A stretch of DNA of 64,000 bases from Pseudomonas sp. GV071. Its GTDB lineage: Bacteria; Pseudomonadota; Gammaproteobacteria; Pseudomonadales; Pseudomonadaceae. Numbering within the stretch: position 1 is the first letter of the stretch; each line of letters starts with the position of its first letter. The notes below the pieces were generated by a model. It did no database searches, was not told the origin of the DNA, and saw only the letters and a list, made by a program, of their open reading frames with translations. The stretch spans positions 163,665 through 227,664 of the forward strand of contig NZ_QAOJ01000011.1 in the NCBI RefSeq assembly GCF_003050835.1, in the 5' to 3' direction. Both the position numbers and the translations under genes were made by a program. Below, in pieces: positions 44,801 through 52,059 of this stretch.

Positions 44801-45562
44801 GTCGATGACCACCCGGCCAACCGGCTGTTGCTTGGCCAGCAACTGCAGTTCCTAGGCCATAGCGTTGAGGAAGCAGAAGACGGCTTGCAAGCCCTGGCCT
44901 TGCTCAAGCAGCAGCCTGTCGACTTGGTGATCACCGATTGCAGCATGCCGGTCATGGATGGCTACGAACTGACGCGGGAATGGCGTGCCCATGAAGCACA
45001 AACGCACCTGCCGCCTTGCTGGATTATGGGTTTTACCGCCAATGCGCAAGAGGAAGAACGTACACGCTGTATCGATGCCGGAATGGATGGTTGCTTGTTC
45101 AAACCCGTCAGTCTGGCAGAACTGCAAACCTGCCTGAACAACCTCCAACCTCGTGCATCCGCGGAACAACGAAATTACCGCATGGATAAACCCGAACACG
45201 CACTGCTTATTGATAAGGACAGCATCAATGGCCTGACCAATGGCAACGAAAAGCTCATCACCATGCTATTGACCCAGTTACACACCAGCAACGAACTGGA
45301 TCTGCAACAACTGAACAACAAAGTCGAGGAACAGCAATGGCAGGAACTGTCGTTGTTGGCACATCGATTAAAAGGTGTCGCCCGCCTGATCAATTGCAAG
45401 CCGCTGATTAACGCCACACAAGCCTACGAGGAGGCATTCAACACACCTACATCCGAACTCCACATGAAATCCCTGGCAATCGATATCTGTAACACCCTGG
45501 AGAAACTCCAAGTTGCACTTTCTGAACAGCTGAATATCACCAAAACCTCTACCAACTCTTAA
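41870..45562 (+). CDS. BvgS/RocS-like sensor kinase with two periplasmic solute-binding domains
   Basis: A 1230-residue unorthodox kinase. After a signal-like N-terminus come two family-3 solute-binding domains (about 75-300 and 315-540; LTVGVSRENFEPYEII and IRIAINGSLPPYSFFD open them), a membrane helix (about 553-577), PAS (583-705), HisKA with His734 (MSHEIRTPLN), HATPase (GGTGLGLVICRQL), a receiver with Asp1023 (ITDCSMPVMDG) and an Hpt with His1165 (LLAHRLKGVA). BvgS and P. aeruginosa RocS1 have this layout. The first half is visibly lower in GC than the kinase half. The start (ATG 41870) has no good ribosome-binding site; ATG 41897 is possible. Confidence 0.9.
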   Translation: MAVISAKHLMDILLPSLRRFRPWGISHALALIVCALGSMGAGSTRAADLLILSPTITAASLSPPVEAEQLAWLKNKKTLTVGVSRENFEPYEIIQGQNLKGIVADYIHLISASLQLEPRVLVFPDDFSALEALKRGEVDVLGKGIISSTANEVTLSVPYISNTPIIVGRGTELGFSKIKVQGSIALAGDFTPIEQVSGQYPNATTVQHDSVLEALHAVEYERQRWFVGDPIVTGFYLSQGELSHLRAYPLKNWNENGYGFLFRADEIKLRTLFNQVIGRVAAFQNQQIEEYWSANIHSKKPANTVFTEREQAWLATHTDIRIAINGSLPPYSFFDETGEVRGVVIDVLAQISQNTGLNFTIVDSPNLAGLEKSLRNNEADMAATILPNQEREQYLRFTEPYLLSSFALVIDKNSRVDNFADLRNKKVAIQRSNFVAEKIARADPSIQLVRKNSQLDSLVAVANGEADAAITLLPTATYLIRQYFSEDLKVSTSLPDFQANLPFAIRIEQTLMYDVMVKAIDQLGPNYINGLMNSWKAAAPAKASVWKEYISSFRILSIFAALSSLLFISLILYLFIKRKHMQLEAKRFEFRSTLLDSIPMAISVRDLDGRFVFCNQVFYAQLRITPDDVIGKRTSEFLLFDRQQAEEHQRQYFRVLEGGIADQRQLDATVNGVHLTFRQWDRPYTDKNGNIAGLISGYADMTSNVLLLQQLRDAHDRAVQASDAKSRFLAVMSHEIRTPLNAIIGLLELTIQRMDCGHAWDRDDLEVAYGSSKSLIELIDDILDLAKIESGNVTLMAHRCNLSEIVRSVNRIFSGVARQKGLYLRLEEHIEENLDIALDAGRLKQVLSNLLSNAIKFTDAGGVVIDVNTARTGDDVRLHIEISDSGIGISGEDQAQLFKPFTQAKVKHSRGGTGLGLVICRQLVEMMGGTLELHSAPGEGTRISIDLLAPALAPAPAARPQTPEITHSMNRKLKVLLVDDHPANRLLLGQQLQFLGHSVEEAEDGLQALALLKQQPVDLVITDCSMPVMDGYELTREWRAHEAQTHLPPCWIMGFTANAQEEERTRCIDAGMDGCLFKPVSLAELQTCLNNLQPRASAEQRNYRMDKPEHALLIDKDSINGLTNGNEKLITMLLTQLHTSNELDLQQLNNKVEEQQWQELSLLAHRLKGVARLINCKPLINATQAYEEAFNTPTSELHMKSLAIDICNTLEKLQVALSEQLNITKTSTNS

Positions 45563-45578
45563 CAAAACGGAAAATCCC

Positions 45579-46205
45579 ATGGGAAAAGTACTAATTGTCG
45601 ATGACCATCCCGTCATACGACTGGCGGTCAAACTGTTGCTCGAGCGCGAAGGGCATACATTAGTTGGCGAAACCGACAACGGTGTCGATGCCCTGTCGAT
45701 CATCAGAGAAAGCCGCCCGGACTTGGTAATTCTGGATATTGGCATCCCCAAAATAGATGGCTTGGAGGTACTGGCGCGGATCAGCACACTCAAGCCTCGC
45801 CCGCGGGTGCTTATCTTGACCTCACAACCGGCCGATCTGCTCGCGTTCCGCTGCATGAAAGCCGGAGCGGCAGGTTTTATCACCAAAGGCGACAATCTTG
45901 AGGAGCTGCAACGCGCTGTGTGGGCAGCCCTGTCGGGATACAGTTTCTTCCCGACCGACATCCTCAGCACCGTTAACCCGACCATCTCCAACAGCAGTGA
46001 GCACGCCATGCTCAACAGTCTGTCCGATCGGGAAATAATGGTCCTGCAAATGTTGGCTCAAGGGAAATCCAATAAAGAAATCGGCGACTCTCTGCTACTT
46101 AGCAATAAGACCATCAGCACTTATAAAACCCGTCTGCAACTAAAACTCAACGCTTTTAACCTTGTCGCTCTGGTGGATTTCGCGAAACGCAACGGCCTAG
46201 GTTGA
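45579..46205 (+). CDS. LuxR-family response regulator (BvgA/RocA-like)
   Basis: A 208-residue regulator with a receiver (1-120; acidic Asp8-Asp9, acceptor Asp53 in LVILDIGIPKIDG, Lys in FITKGDN) and a C-terminal LuxR-type helix-turn-helix (about 145-205: LSDREIMVLQMLAQGKSNKEIGDSLLLSNKTISTYKTRL). It is the expected output of the upstream kinase, the Hpt of which would phosphorylate Asp53. It is 16 bases downstream of the kinase gene, so cotranscribed. RocA1 of P. aeruginosa controls cup fimbrial genes; no fimbrial cluster is present here. Confidence 0.92.
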   Translation: MGKVLIVDDHPVIRLAVKLLLEREGHTLVGETDNGVDALSIIRESRPDLVILDIGIPKIDGLEVLARISTLKPRPRVLILTSQPADLLAFRCMKAGAAGFITKGDNLEELQRAVWAALSGYSFFPTDILSTVNPTISNSSEHAMLNSLSDREIMVLQMLAQGKSNKEIGDSLLLSNKTISTYKTRLQLKLNAFNLVALVDFAKRNGLG

Positions 46206-46239
46206 CGAAAGAAAAATAATTCACCGGAGCTAAACATTA

Positions 46240-46259
46240 CGTTCTGTCCGTTCAGAACG
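46240..46259. repeat. Inverted repeat between two receiver genes
   Basis: CGTTCTG-TCCGTT-CAGAACG has perfect seven-base arms. There is no U-run, so it is more likely an operator or mRNA hairpin than a terminator. Confidence 0.4.
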
Positions 46260-46342
46260 ATCCTGCATCAAGAATCCTGAAGCTCCTCCTAACATTGGCC
46301 TCATTTCGAGTGGGCTGAACTTTTGAGGAGCGCAGGAAGCGC

Positions 46343-46846
46343 ATGTGTAAAATCCTGATAGCCAGTGATCGTGAAACAAGCAGGGATCGACTTAAAAGTG
46401 TGTGCATAGCCCGTGGCTATTCTATTTGCGCCGAGACCGGCCAGCCTGAACAGGCCTTGATATTGAGTGAACTGCATCTACCTGACATCGTGATCTTCAA
46501 TTTTCGCTGCGCCCTTCGCACGCAAATATTAATCGTGGCGCAGATAGCGCAAATCGGCCGATCCGTAAAAGTGCTGGTCTACTCAACACTCGGCCCTTCC
46601 CGCTCCACCCAAGCCTATATTCGCGCCGGGGCGTCAGGCTTTCTCTCGGAAGATGACAACGACAAGTTGACCACCGTTCTGCAGGGGATGGCGGCCGGTT
46701 TCACTATGGTGCCGATCAATGCACTCAAACAGCCAAGAGTAAAGTTGGCTCATCGTGATTCCAGCACGTTTATCGACCGTCAGCGCCCGTTACTTATTCC
46801 GTTGGCAGCACCGTCGCCCCCAGGAAAAACACCTCCCCAAGACTGA
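46343..46846 (+). CDS. Degenerate receiver protein, RocA paralogue lacking the DNA-binding domain
   Basis: A 167-residue protein that aligns with the receiver of the upstream regulator from residue 1 without gaps up to residue 53. All key positions have changed: Asp8 is Ser (IASDR), acceptor Asp53 is Asn (IVIFNFRCA) and the conserved Lys is Glu (GFLSEDDN). The helix-turn-helix is absent; the last 45 residues are hydrophilic and unrelated (ending PPGKTPPQD). The reading frame is intact and has a good AGGAAGCGC before the ATG. It may be a phosphorylation-independent antagonist of the Roc-like regulator, or a decaying duplicate. Confidence 0.78.
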   Translation: MCKILIASDRETSRDRLKSVCIARGYSICAETGQPEQALILSELHLPDIVIFNFRCALRTQILIVAQIAQIGRSVKVLVYSTLGPSRSTQAYIRAGASGFLSEDDNDKLTTVLQGMAAGFTMVPINALKQPRVKLAHRDSSTFIDRQRPLLIPLAAPSPPGKTPPQD

Positions 46847-46948
46847 CCCTACCGCTAAACGTATGGCCTGCCATTGATCCGCTTTGTCGAACCCTGCCGC
46901 GCTCGGCGGGCCCAATGTAAGTAGCGACTATTGCAAAGGAGACATGGC

Positions 46949-47266
46949 ATGAACGAATCCACGCTCATGGCGCTCTGCCTGTCAGCACTGCTGGGTTTCA
47001 GCAGCGCAACACTGGCTGCAAGCAGCGTCGACAGCACGGGGCCCAGCCCGGATAGCAGCGGCCCGACCAACCCCACGCCACCAACCTTGCCCACCCCTGG
47101 AACCGGAGTGGACAACGGTACCGGCACAGGTATCGACGGCCCCGACAGCGCCCCCGCACCCGGCACCGACGGCACGGGCCGCGAAGAGGCGCCCGGTGGC
47201 TCTAGCTCTGGATCAGGCAGCAAAACCCCGGACACCAAGGCCGACCAGCCCGCTGGCGGCAGCTAG
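46949..47266 (+). CDS. Small exported Pro/Gly/Ser/Thr-rich protein
   Basis: A 105-residue protein with a signal peptide (MNESTLMALCLSALLGFSSATLAA, cut before SSVDSTG) and a mature part of about 80 residues made almost only of Pro, Thr, Gly, Ser and Asp, with stretches such as GPTNPTPPTLPTPGTG. No domain is recognisable; the mature part is probably disordered and periplasmic or secreted. AAAGGAGAC precedes the ATG. No clear link with its neighbours. Confidence 0.75.
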   Translation: MNESTLMALCLSALLGFSSATLAASSVDSTGPSPDSSGPTNPTPPTLPTPGTGVDNGTGTGIDGPDSAPAPGTDGTGREEAPGGSSSGSGSKTPDTKADQPAGGS

Positions 47267-47450
47267 CACCACTAGGGTCAGCGACGCCGTCCTGGCCCTG
47301 CTTTTATCGCCCGTCCATCCGACACCCTAGCGCCACACAGGTGACAGCCACCTCTGCTGCTACGCTGGTTCAGCCAGCCATTCGACGGCCGCCAGCCAAT
47401 CGCGACGAACTTTTTTAGAACCCAATGCATCAGACCTATAACTTCAATCG

Positions 47451-47471
47451 AGGCGCCAAAGAGCGCCTTTT
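47451..47471 (+). terminator. Terminator-like hairpin before the ergothioneine gene
   Basis: GGCGC-CAAAGA-GCGCC followed by TTTT on the plus strand. It lies 68 bases before the egtBD start in a 272-base gap that otherwise shows no gene. Confidence 0.5.
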
Positions 47472-47538
47472 CATCCGCATGCGCCACTGACCAGCCCGCG
47501 GGGCCAGCCCTGACAACGGCGCTGCTAGAGGGACCCCG

Positions 47539-49665
47539 ATGAACAGCAGCCTGCTTGAGCGTTATCTTTCTGTACGGCGTTACAGCGAATCACTGATTTC
47601 CCCTCTAAGCGACGAAGACATGGTGGTGCAATCCATGTCCGACGCCAGCCCCGCGAAGTGGCATGTAGCCCATACCACCTGGTTCTTTGAGACCTTTCTG
47701 CTGGTACCACACCTGCCTGGCTACCAAACGTTCGACCCCACCTTCGCCTACCTCTTCAACTCCTATTACGAAGCCTTGGGCCCCCGCCACCCGAGACCGC
47801 AACGTGGCCTGCTGAGCCGCCCGCCGCTGGCCAGAATTCGCGACTACCGCCGCCATGTCGACGAGCATATGCAAGGGTTACTCAACAGCCCCGCCGCCGC
47901 CAACCTGAGCGACCTGATCGACCTCGGGCTGGCCCACGAAGAGCAGCACCAGGAACTGCTGCTGATGGACATTCTCCATCTGTTCAGCCTGTCGCCACTC
48001 AAGCCTGCCTACGCCGCGAACTGGCGCGAGCCCTCGGGCGATCGCCCCGGCCACTACCAACTGATGGCCGGCGGCATGGTGGAACTTGGCCATATCGGCG
48101 AAGAATTTTCCTTCGATAATGAAAACCCGCGACATGCCACCTGGCTGCAACCCTTCGAGATCAGCGATCGCCTGGTCAGCAACGGCGAATGGCTGGCGTT
48201 CATGGCCGATGGTGGCTATCAGCGCGCCGAGCTGTGGCTGTCCGAAGGGTGGAATAAAGTCCAGGAGGACGGGTGGCAAGCTCCGTTGTACTGGCAACCA
48301 CAAGGCCAGAGCTGGCAGCAAATGAGCCTCGCCGGCCTGCGCGGCATCGACGCCGCTGCCCCGGTGATGCACATCAGCTATTACGAAGCCTGCGCCTACG
48401 CCACCTGGGCCAATGCGCGCCTGCCCACCGAAACCGAATGGGAAATCGCCGCCCGTTCAGGTCTGCTCGAGCAAATCGAAGACAGCGCCTGGCAATGGAC
48501 CCAAAGCGCCTACGCCCCTTACCCAGGCTTTCACCCCGCCGCCAGCGCCGTCGGTGAGTACAACGGCAAGTTCATGGTCAGCCAACTGGTGTTGCGTGGC
48601 GGTGCTTGCGTCACACCCCGCGGCCACTCGCGGCTCAGCTACCGCAATTTTTTCTACCCCGGCCAACGCTGGATGTTTTCCGGCCTGCGCCTGGCGCGAG
48701 ACCTCGCCTCACAACAGACCGGCGAAGACGAAAGTGTGGCGCGCTACAGCAGCGCCTTCAGCCAGGACGTACGCAATGGCTTAGGCAAACCGGAGAAAAG
48801 TCTCGCCCCCAAGTACTTCTACGACGCGGCCGGCTCGGAACTGTTCGAAGCTATCTGCCGCACCCGCGAGTACTACCCCACCCGCGCCGAAACCGCGCTG
48901 CTGAAAGACATCGCCAACGAGCTGTCCACCTGCATTCCGGACGGCGCGGCCCTGATCGAATTCGGCAGCGGCGCCAGCATCAAAACCCGGCTTCTGCTGG
49001 AAGCTTCGCCGCAACTCGACGTCTATATCCCACTGGACATCAGCGAATCGGCCCTGCGCAAAGCCACCGTGCAACTGCAAAAAGACTACCCCGCGCTCTG
49101 GGTAGCGCCGGAAGTGGGCGACTTCTGCCACCTCGGCGACCTGCCTAATGCCGCACGCACCCGCCTCCGCGTCGCATTTTTCCCCGGTTCCACCCTGGGC
49201 AACTTCTGCCAACAAGACTCTGTCGACTTCCTGCGTGCAGTGAGGACGTTTCTCGGCACCGATGCGCGCCTGATCGTCGGCCTGGACATGCTCAAAGACA
49301 TCGCCACCCTGGAAGCGGCCTACGACGATGCCGACGGCATCACCGCCCAATTCAACAAAAACCTGCTGACCCGCATCAACCGCGAACTGGGCGGCACCTT
49401 CAACATCGAACAATTCCTCCACGTCGCTGAATGGAACCCCGAACAGAGCTGCATGGAGATGTTCCTGGTCAGCACTCAGGAGCAAGACGTGGAAGCTGCC
49501 GGGCAGTCATTCCACTTCAGCGAAGGTGAACGCCTGCATACCGAATGCTCGCACAAGTACACACCCGACTCGGTCCGGCGCCTGGCGGAACAAGCGGGCT
49601 GGACAGTCGAACGCCAATGGCTGAGCCCGGCGCCGCAGGTGGGGATATTTGTGTTGCATGGGTGA
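47539..49665 (+). CDS. Bifunctional EgtB-EgtD fusion for ergothioneine biosynthesis
   Basis: A 708-residue protein joining two enzymes. Residues 1-395 are EgtB-like: a DinB_2 domain with iron ligands His45 (KWHVAHTTW), His133 and His137 (HEEQHQE), then a formylglycine-generating/sulfatase-modifying fold (MVELGHIGEEFSFDNENPRHA to FSGLRLAR). Residues about 400-708 are EgtD, the SAM-dependent histidine N-alpha-trimethyltransferase, with YFYDAAGSELFEAICRTREYYPTR and the SAM motif LIEFGSGASIKTRLLLE. Together they would trimethylate histidine to hercynine and attach sulfur. The order is EgtB-EgtD, the reverse of fungal Egt1; fused EgtBD proteins are known in Methylobacterium. No egtA, egtC or egtE gene is in the window. 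AGAGGGACC precedes the ATG. Confidence 0.92.
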   Translation: MNSSLLERYLSVRRYSESLISPLSDEDMVVQSMSDASPAKWHVAHTTWFFETFLLVPHLPGYQTFDPTFAYLFNSYYEALGPRHPRPQRGLLSRPPLARIRDYRRHVDEHMQGLLNSPAAANLSDLIDLGLAHEEQHQELLLMDILHLFSLSPLKPAYAANWREPSGDRPGHYQLMAGGMVELGHIGEEFSFDNENPRHATWLQPFEISDRLVSNGEWLAFMADGGYQRAELWLSEGWNKVQEDGWQAPLYWQPQGQSWQQMSLAGLRGIDAAAPVMHISYYEACAYATWANARLPTETEWEIAARSGLLEQIEDSAWQWTQSAYAPYPGFHPAASAVGEYNGKFMVSQLVLRGGACVTPRGHSRLSYRNFFYPGQRWMFSGLRLARDLASQQTGEDESVARYSSAFSQDVRNGLGKPEKSLAPKYFYDAAGSELFEAICRTREYYPTRAETALLKDIANELSTCIPDGAALIEFGSGASIKTRLLLEASPQLDVYIPLDISESALRKATVQLQKDYPALWVAPEVGDFCHLGDLPNAARTRLRVAFFPGSTLGNFCQQDSVDFLRAVRTFLGTDARLIVGLDMLKDIATLEAAYDDADGITAQFNKNLLTRINRELGGTFNIEQFLHVAEWNPEQSCMEMFLVSTQEQDVEAAGQSFHFSEGERLHTECSHKYTPDSVRRLAEQAGWTVERQWLSPAPQVGIFVLHG

Positions 49666-49714
49666 GGTGGGAAGCGAGCCAGCGGACTAAATGTGGTACG
49701 GACCCCGGCTCGCC

Positions 49715-50158
49715 TTACATCGGCTTCTGCTTGGCGGCGCGGTCAGCGATGAGGCTTCGCCGTACCGCCGCCATGGCCCAGCACAACAGGTAGAGCCCTG
49801 CGCTTAACGCCGACCACTTCAGAACACTGCGGACAACATGAGCGCGTCGTAAACCGGAAAGCTCAGCCAACTGCCTATCTCGCTCTGCCGTCGCTTTGGC
49901 AATCCGCGCATCGACATCTTTTTGCGTTCTTGGCCGATCATCAACCACCTTGGCGCTGCCATTGCGCTTCGCCAGGTAGCGCTCTACTTCTAAGGAAGCG
50001 ATGGTTAGTCCCGACACACTGATCGCGTATTGATGATCCGCCCACGACCGATCCGGATAGGTTTCAACGGTAATCCGAGCGGCAAGGCACCCGAACAGAA
50101 TCGAGACCAGTAACCAGAGCCATTGCCATCCGTGGAGTTTTATTTTTCGCCAGTCCAT
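49715..50158 (-). CDS. Hypothetical two-helix membrane protein
   Basis: A 147-residue protein with a membrane helix near each end (WLWLLVSILFGCLAARI, 13-29; about 110-128) and a hydrophilic, charged middle of about 75 residues with coiled-coil character (RTQKDVDARIAKATAERDRQLAEL). A strong GAAGGGGGG precedes the ATG. I do not recognise a family. It is the last gene of a run of five small minus-strand genes between the egtBD gene and tRNA-Ser. Confidence 0.68.
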   Translation of the reverse strand: MDWRKIKLHGWQWLWLLVSILFGCLAARITVETYPDRSWADHQYAISVSGLTIASLEVERYLAKRNGSAKVVDDRPRTQKDVDARIAKATAERDRQLAELSGLRRAHVVRSVLKWSALSAGLYLLCWAMAAVRRSLIADRAAKQKPM

Positions 50159-50203
50159 TTACCCCCCTTCACAACCCTGGTTAGCTGAGATCGCTAACTA
50201 CCT

Positions 50204-50497
50204 CTACAAGGGCGTATTTGGCTTAGTCGCTGTAACAAAAATCCCTGACACCAAGAGTGCAAAGCTGGCAAGAGCAACAAGCAATGCTGACTTTTCGCGG
50301 TCCAGGATGAAGCCAAGTGCAAGCGAAACAAATAAACCAGCTATAGCCACTTTAAAGAGCCAGCTGCCAACTCTGAGTTTGCGGTGCAAGTCACTGTGCC
50401 AGCGAATGGAGACTCCACACGATTCACACGGAACGGCTGGGAAACCACCCAGAAAGCTAGAGGTTGCCCTTACAGAAACCGTTAAGAAGGGCCTCAC
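50204..50497 (-). CDS. Small membrane protein with CxxC motif
   Basis: About 97 residues: a CESC motif with nearby His residues (WHSDLHRK), then two hydrophobic segments (LFKVAIAGLFVSLALGFIL and LLVALASFALLVSGIFV). This looks like a zinc-ribbon-tethered membrane protein. The start is unclear: GTG at 50497, or TTG at 50500 or 50530, all of which overlap the end of the Adhesin_E-like gene. No ATG is available. Family unknown. Confidence 0.5.
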   Translation of the reverse strand: MRPFLTVSVRATSSFLGGFPAVPCESCGVSIRWHSDLHRKLRVGSWLFKVAIAGLFVSLALGFILDREKSALLVALASFALLVSGIFVTATKPNTPL

Positions 50498-50888
50498 CAA
50501 CTGTCCCAGGAATAACGTATTCGTATTCAACGGAGGACTCTCGCTCGCTGAAGCTTGCTACCACTTCACCCTTTCCGTCTTTGAGTGAATACGCCGTCAT
50601 AGAGAGAGTCGCACTCATACGTTCTTGGCAGTCAAACTTGTTTAGGTCGACCTGGGAGAGAAATTTCTTTCCGCCTGTAATCTGAGCCTCAGGTAGGTCG
50701 GTTCGAGTCCATGCCGTGACGAAACCCCCTACTCTTTTAACTGAGGCTTTGTCATATGAGTAGACGCTGCCATCGCTCTCGAACAACCTTTCCCAATCGG
50801 CGGCATGTGCAATATTAGCTCCCGTCAGGCCCAGAGCCGTAATCGCAATGACGAGTGAATGCCCGCGCAGCCATTCATAGAGCTTCAT
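50457..50888 (-). CDS. Surface-adhesin E-like exported protein
   Basis: A 143-residue protein with a signal peptide (MKLYEWLRGHSLVIAITALGLTGANIAHA, cut before ADWERL). The mature part matches the pattern of the Adhesin_E family: DWERLFESDGSVYSYDKASV, a central TAWTRTDLP, a Cys in NKFDCQERM, MTAYSLKDGKGEVVASF, and a final PGTVGEALLNGFCKGN with the second Cys. The pair probably forms a disulfide. Such proteins are periplasmic or surface exposed; the role here is unknown. AAGGAGG precedes the ATG. An upstream in-frame ATG at 50978 would overlap the Rap1a-like gene and lacks a ribosome-binding site. Confidence 0.78.
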   Translation of the reverse strand: MKLYEWLRGHSLVIAITALGLTGANIAHAADWERLFESDGSVYSYDKASVKRVGGFVTAWTRTDLPEAQITGGKKFLSQVDLNKFDCQERMSATLSMTAYSLKDGKGEVVASFSERESSVEYEYVIPGTVGEALLNGFCKGNL

Positions 50889-50922
50889 CAAAACCTCCTT
50901 GTCGTTAGTAGAAGAATTGAAC

Positions 50923-51279
50923 CTACTTGCAGGGGTACACCTGATTAAAGGCTGTAGTGACGAGTGCTGTCTCATCAAGATTCAAGAAGCTTGGGTTCTC
51001 TTTCATCCACTTGGCAACGATCCTCACACCTTGGGTGATAGACGCGCCATCGGGTGCACATGATCTCATTTCAGGGGGTAGCATAGGCCCCAACTGGCCC
51101 ACTGCCTGTACCAGACCTGCGCAGTGCCCACCTTTAAATGCTTGCGTGGTAGTGGGAGTCTGCCCGTCATCTACAGCGTTTATAAATGCTTGGCACCCAG
51201 GTAGCAGGCTGTTGCCATCGGCCAATGCAAATGCTGAGCAGAGGCAAAGCGCGAGTCCTAGAAGGTGGCGAAACTTCAT
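50923..51279 (-). CDS. Rap1a/Tai-family periplasmic immunity-like protein
   Basis: A 118-residue exported protein (signal peptide MKFRHLLGLALCLCSAFALA). The mature part has the four-Cys pattern and FKGGHCAGLVQAVGQL segment of the Rap1a/Tai family, whose characterised members (Serratia Rap1a/2a, Enterobacter Tai4) neutralise type VI amidase effectors of the Ssp/Tae4 type in the periplasm. No effector or type VI gene lies in the window, so it is either an orphan immunity protein or a family member with another function. AAAGGA precedes the ATG. Confidence 0.75.
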   Translation of the reverse strand: MKFRHLLGLALCLCSAFALADGNSLLPGCQAFINAVDDGQTPTTTQAFKGGHCAGLVQAVGQLGPMLPPEMRSCAPDGASITQGVRIVAKWMKENPSFLNLDETALVTTAFNQVYPCK

Positions 51280-51314
51280 GCAGAATCCTTTCTACTGGAG
51301 AGAATCGAGACTGG

Positions 51315-51767
51315 TTAGTCGGCTACTACCGAGCGGGATAGCGAGTTGGCGTCTTCCGCACTCATGAACAGAAAGAATGTGGAAAAACCCATAAGCACCA
51401 CTGCCGCAAAAACGACGTTTAAAACCCAACTCACCATAGTGCCGAAGAAGGCACCAATTCCCCAAAGCACTCCCAAATAACTCCCCACTGCTACTGCCCC
51501 CATCACCGTTCCTAGGAAAGTGAAAGAGAGCAACGCCAATAGAATTGAAACGAAGAGCCCTAGCCCGGCAACGACCTTACGCCGCAGAATTTTGGAGTGC
51601 ACAACGACACAGCAAAGGAGGTATGGAGACGTCAGAACCATCACCACCACCTTGATTGGGTAACGACTTGCGGTTTTAAGCAGCCCGGTAAGGGTCGCCC
51701 CGCTTCCCTTCGAATTGTTGACGACGCTTTCTAAAACCTTCGCCACAACCAAGCTTAACCCCGCCAT
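51315..51767 (-). CDS. Hypothetical multi-helix membrane protein
   Basis: About 150 residues, with three or four hydrophobic segments (VVVMVLTSPYLLCCVVV; VVAGLGLFVSILLALLSFTFLGTVM; SWVLNVVFAAVVLMGFSTFFLF). No catalytic motif. I choose ATG 51767 because GGAG is seven bases upstream; two further in-frame ATGs at 51773 and 51779 lack spacing. The region is visibly less GC-rich than the chromosomal average here. Family not recognised. It is first in the small minus-strand group. Confidence 0.62.
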   Translation of the reverse strand: MAGLSLVVAKVLESVVNNSKGSGATLTGLLKTASRYPIKVVVMVLTSPYLLCCVVVHSKILRRKVVAGLGLFVSILLALLSFTFLGTVMGAVAVGSYLGVLWGIGAFFGTMVSWVLNVVFAAVVLMGFSTFFLFMSAEDANSLSRSVVAD

Positions 51768-52017
51768 ACACATCTCCATTTTTATCGTTTTGGTACGTAC
51801 GTAAGCATGATTACACGCTTCCGAAGGATGGCCAATAGACACCATACTGGCTCGAAGCCACACGCGAGGACCTGCACGACGGTATTAGCTTTCTGCCAAA
51901 AGGCATCGTTACCCATAGCGCCAATTCGGGGCCATATAGAGGAGCGATAGAGGAACTAGGCAGGATAGTTTTCGGGACAGTTTTTTACGTACAAATACTA
52001 CGTACAACCCAAAATGC
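51768..52017. other. Gap next to tRNA-Ser, no clear gene
   Basis: No supported gene. A frame open from 51839 to 52030 has no start codon and no family that I recognise; it may be a remnant. ACGTACAA occurs twice at 51987-52005, and TACGTACGTA at 51793, without known meaning. Confidence 0.4.
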
Positions 52018-52055
52018 AAAACGCCCGTAACTCGTTGAAGTTACAGGCGTTTTTA
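52018..52055 (-). terminator. Terminator of tRNA-Ser
   Basis: On the minus strand, AAAACGCCTGTAACT, a six-base loop and AGTTACGGGCGTTTT follow the tRNA directly. The stem has one mismatch pair and ends in a T-run. Confidence 0.85.
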
Positions 52056-52059
52056 TATA

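Noticed and set aside
47278..47487. 69-codon minus-strand frame before egtBD
   Set aside because: It crosses a terminator-like hairpin and lacks a ribosome-binding site or recognisable sequence.
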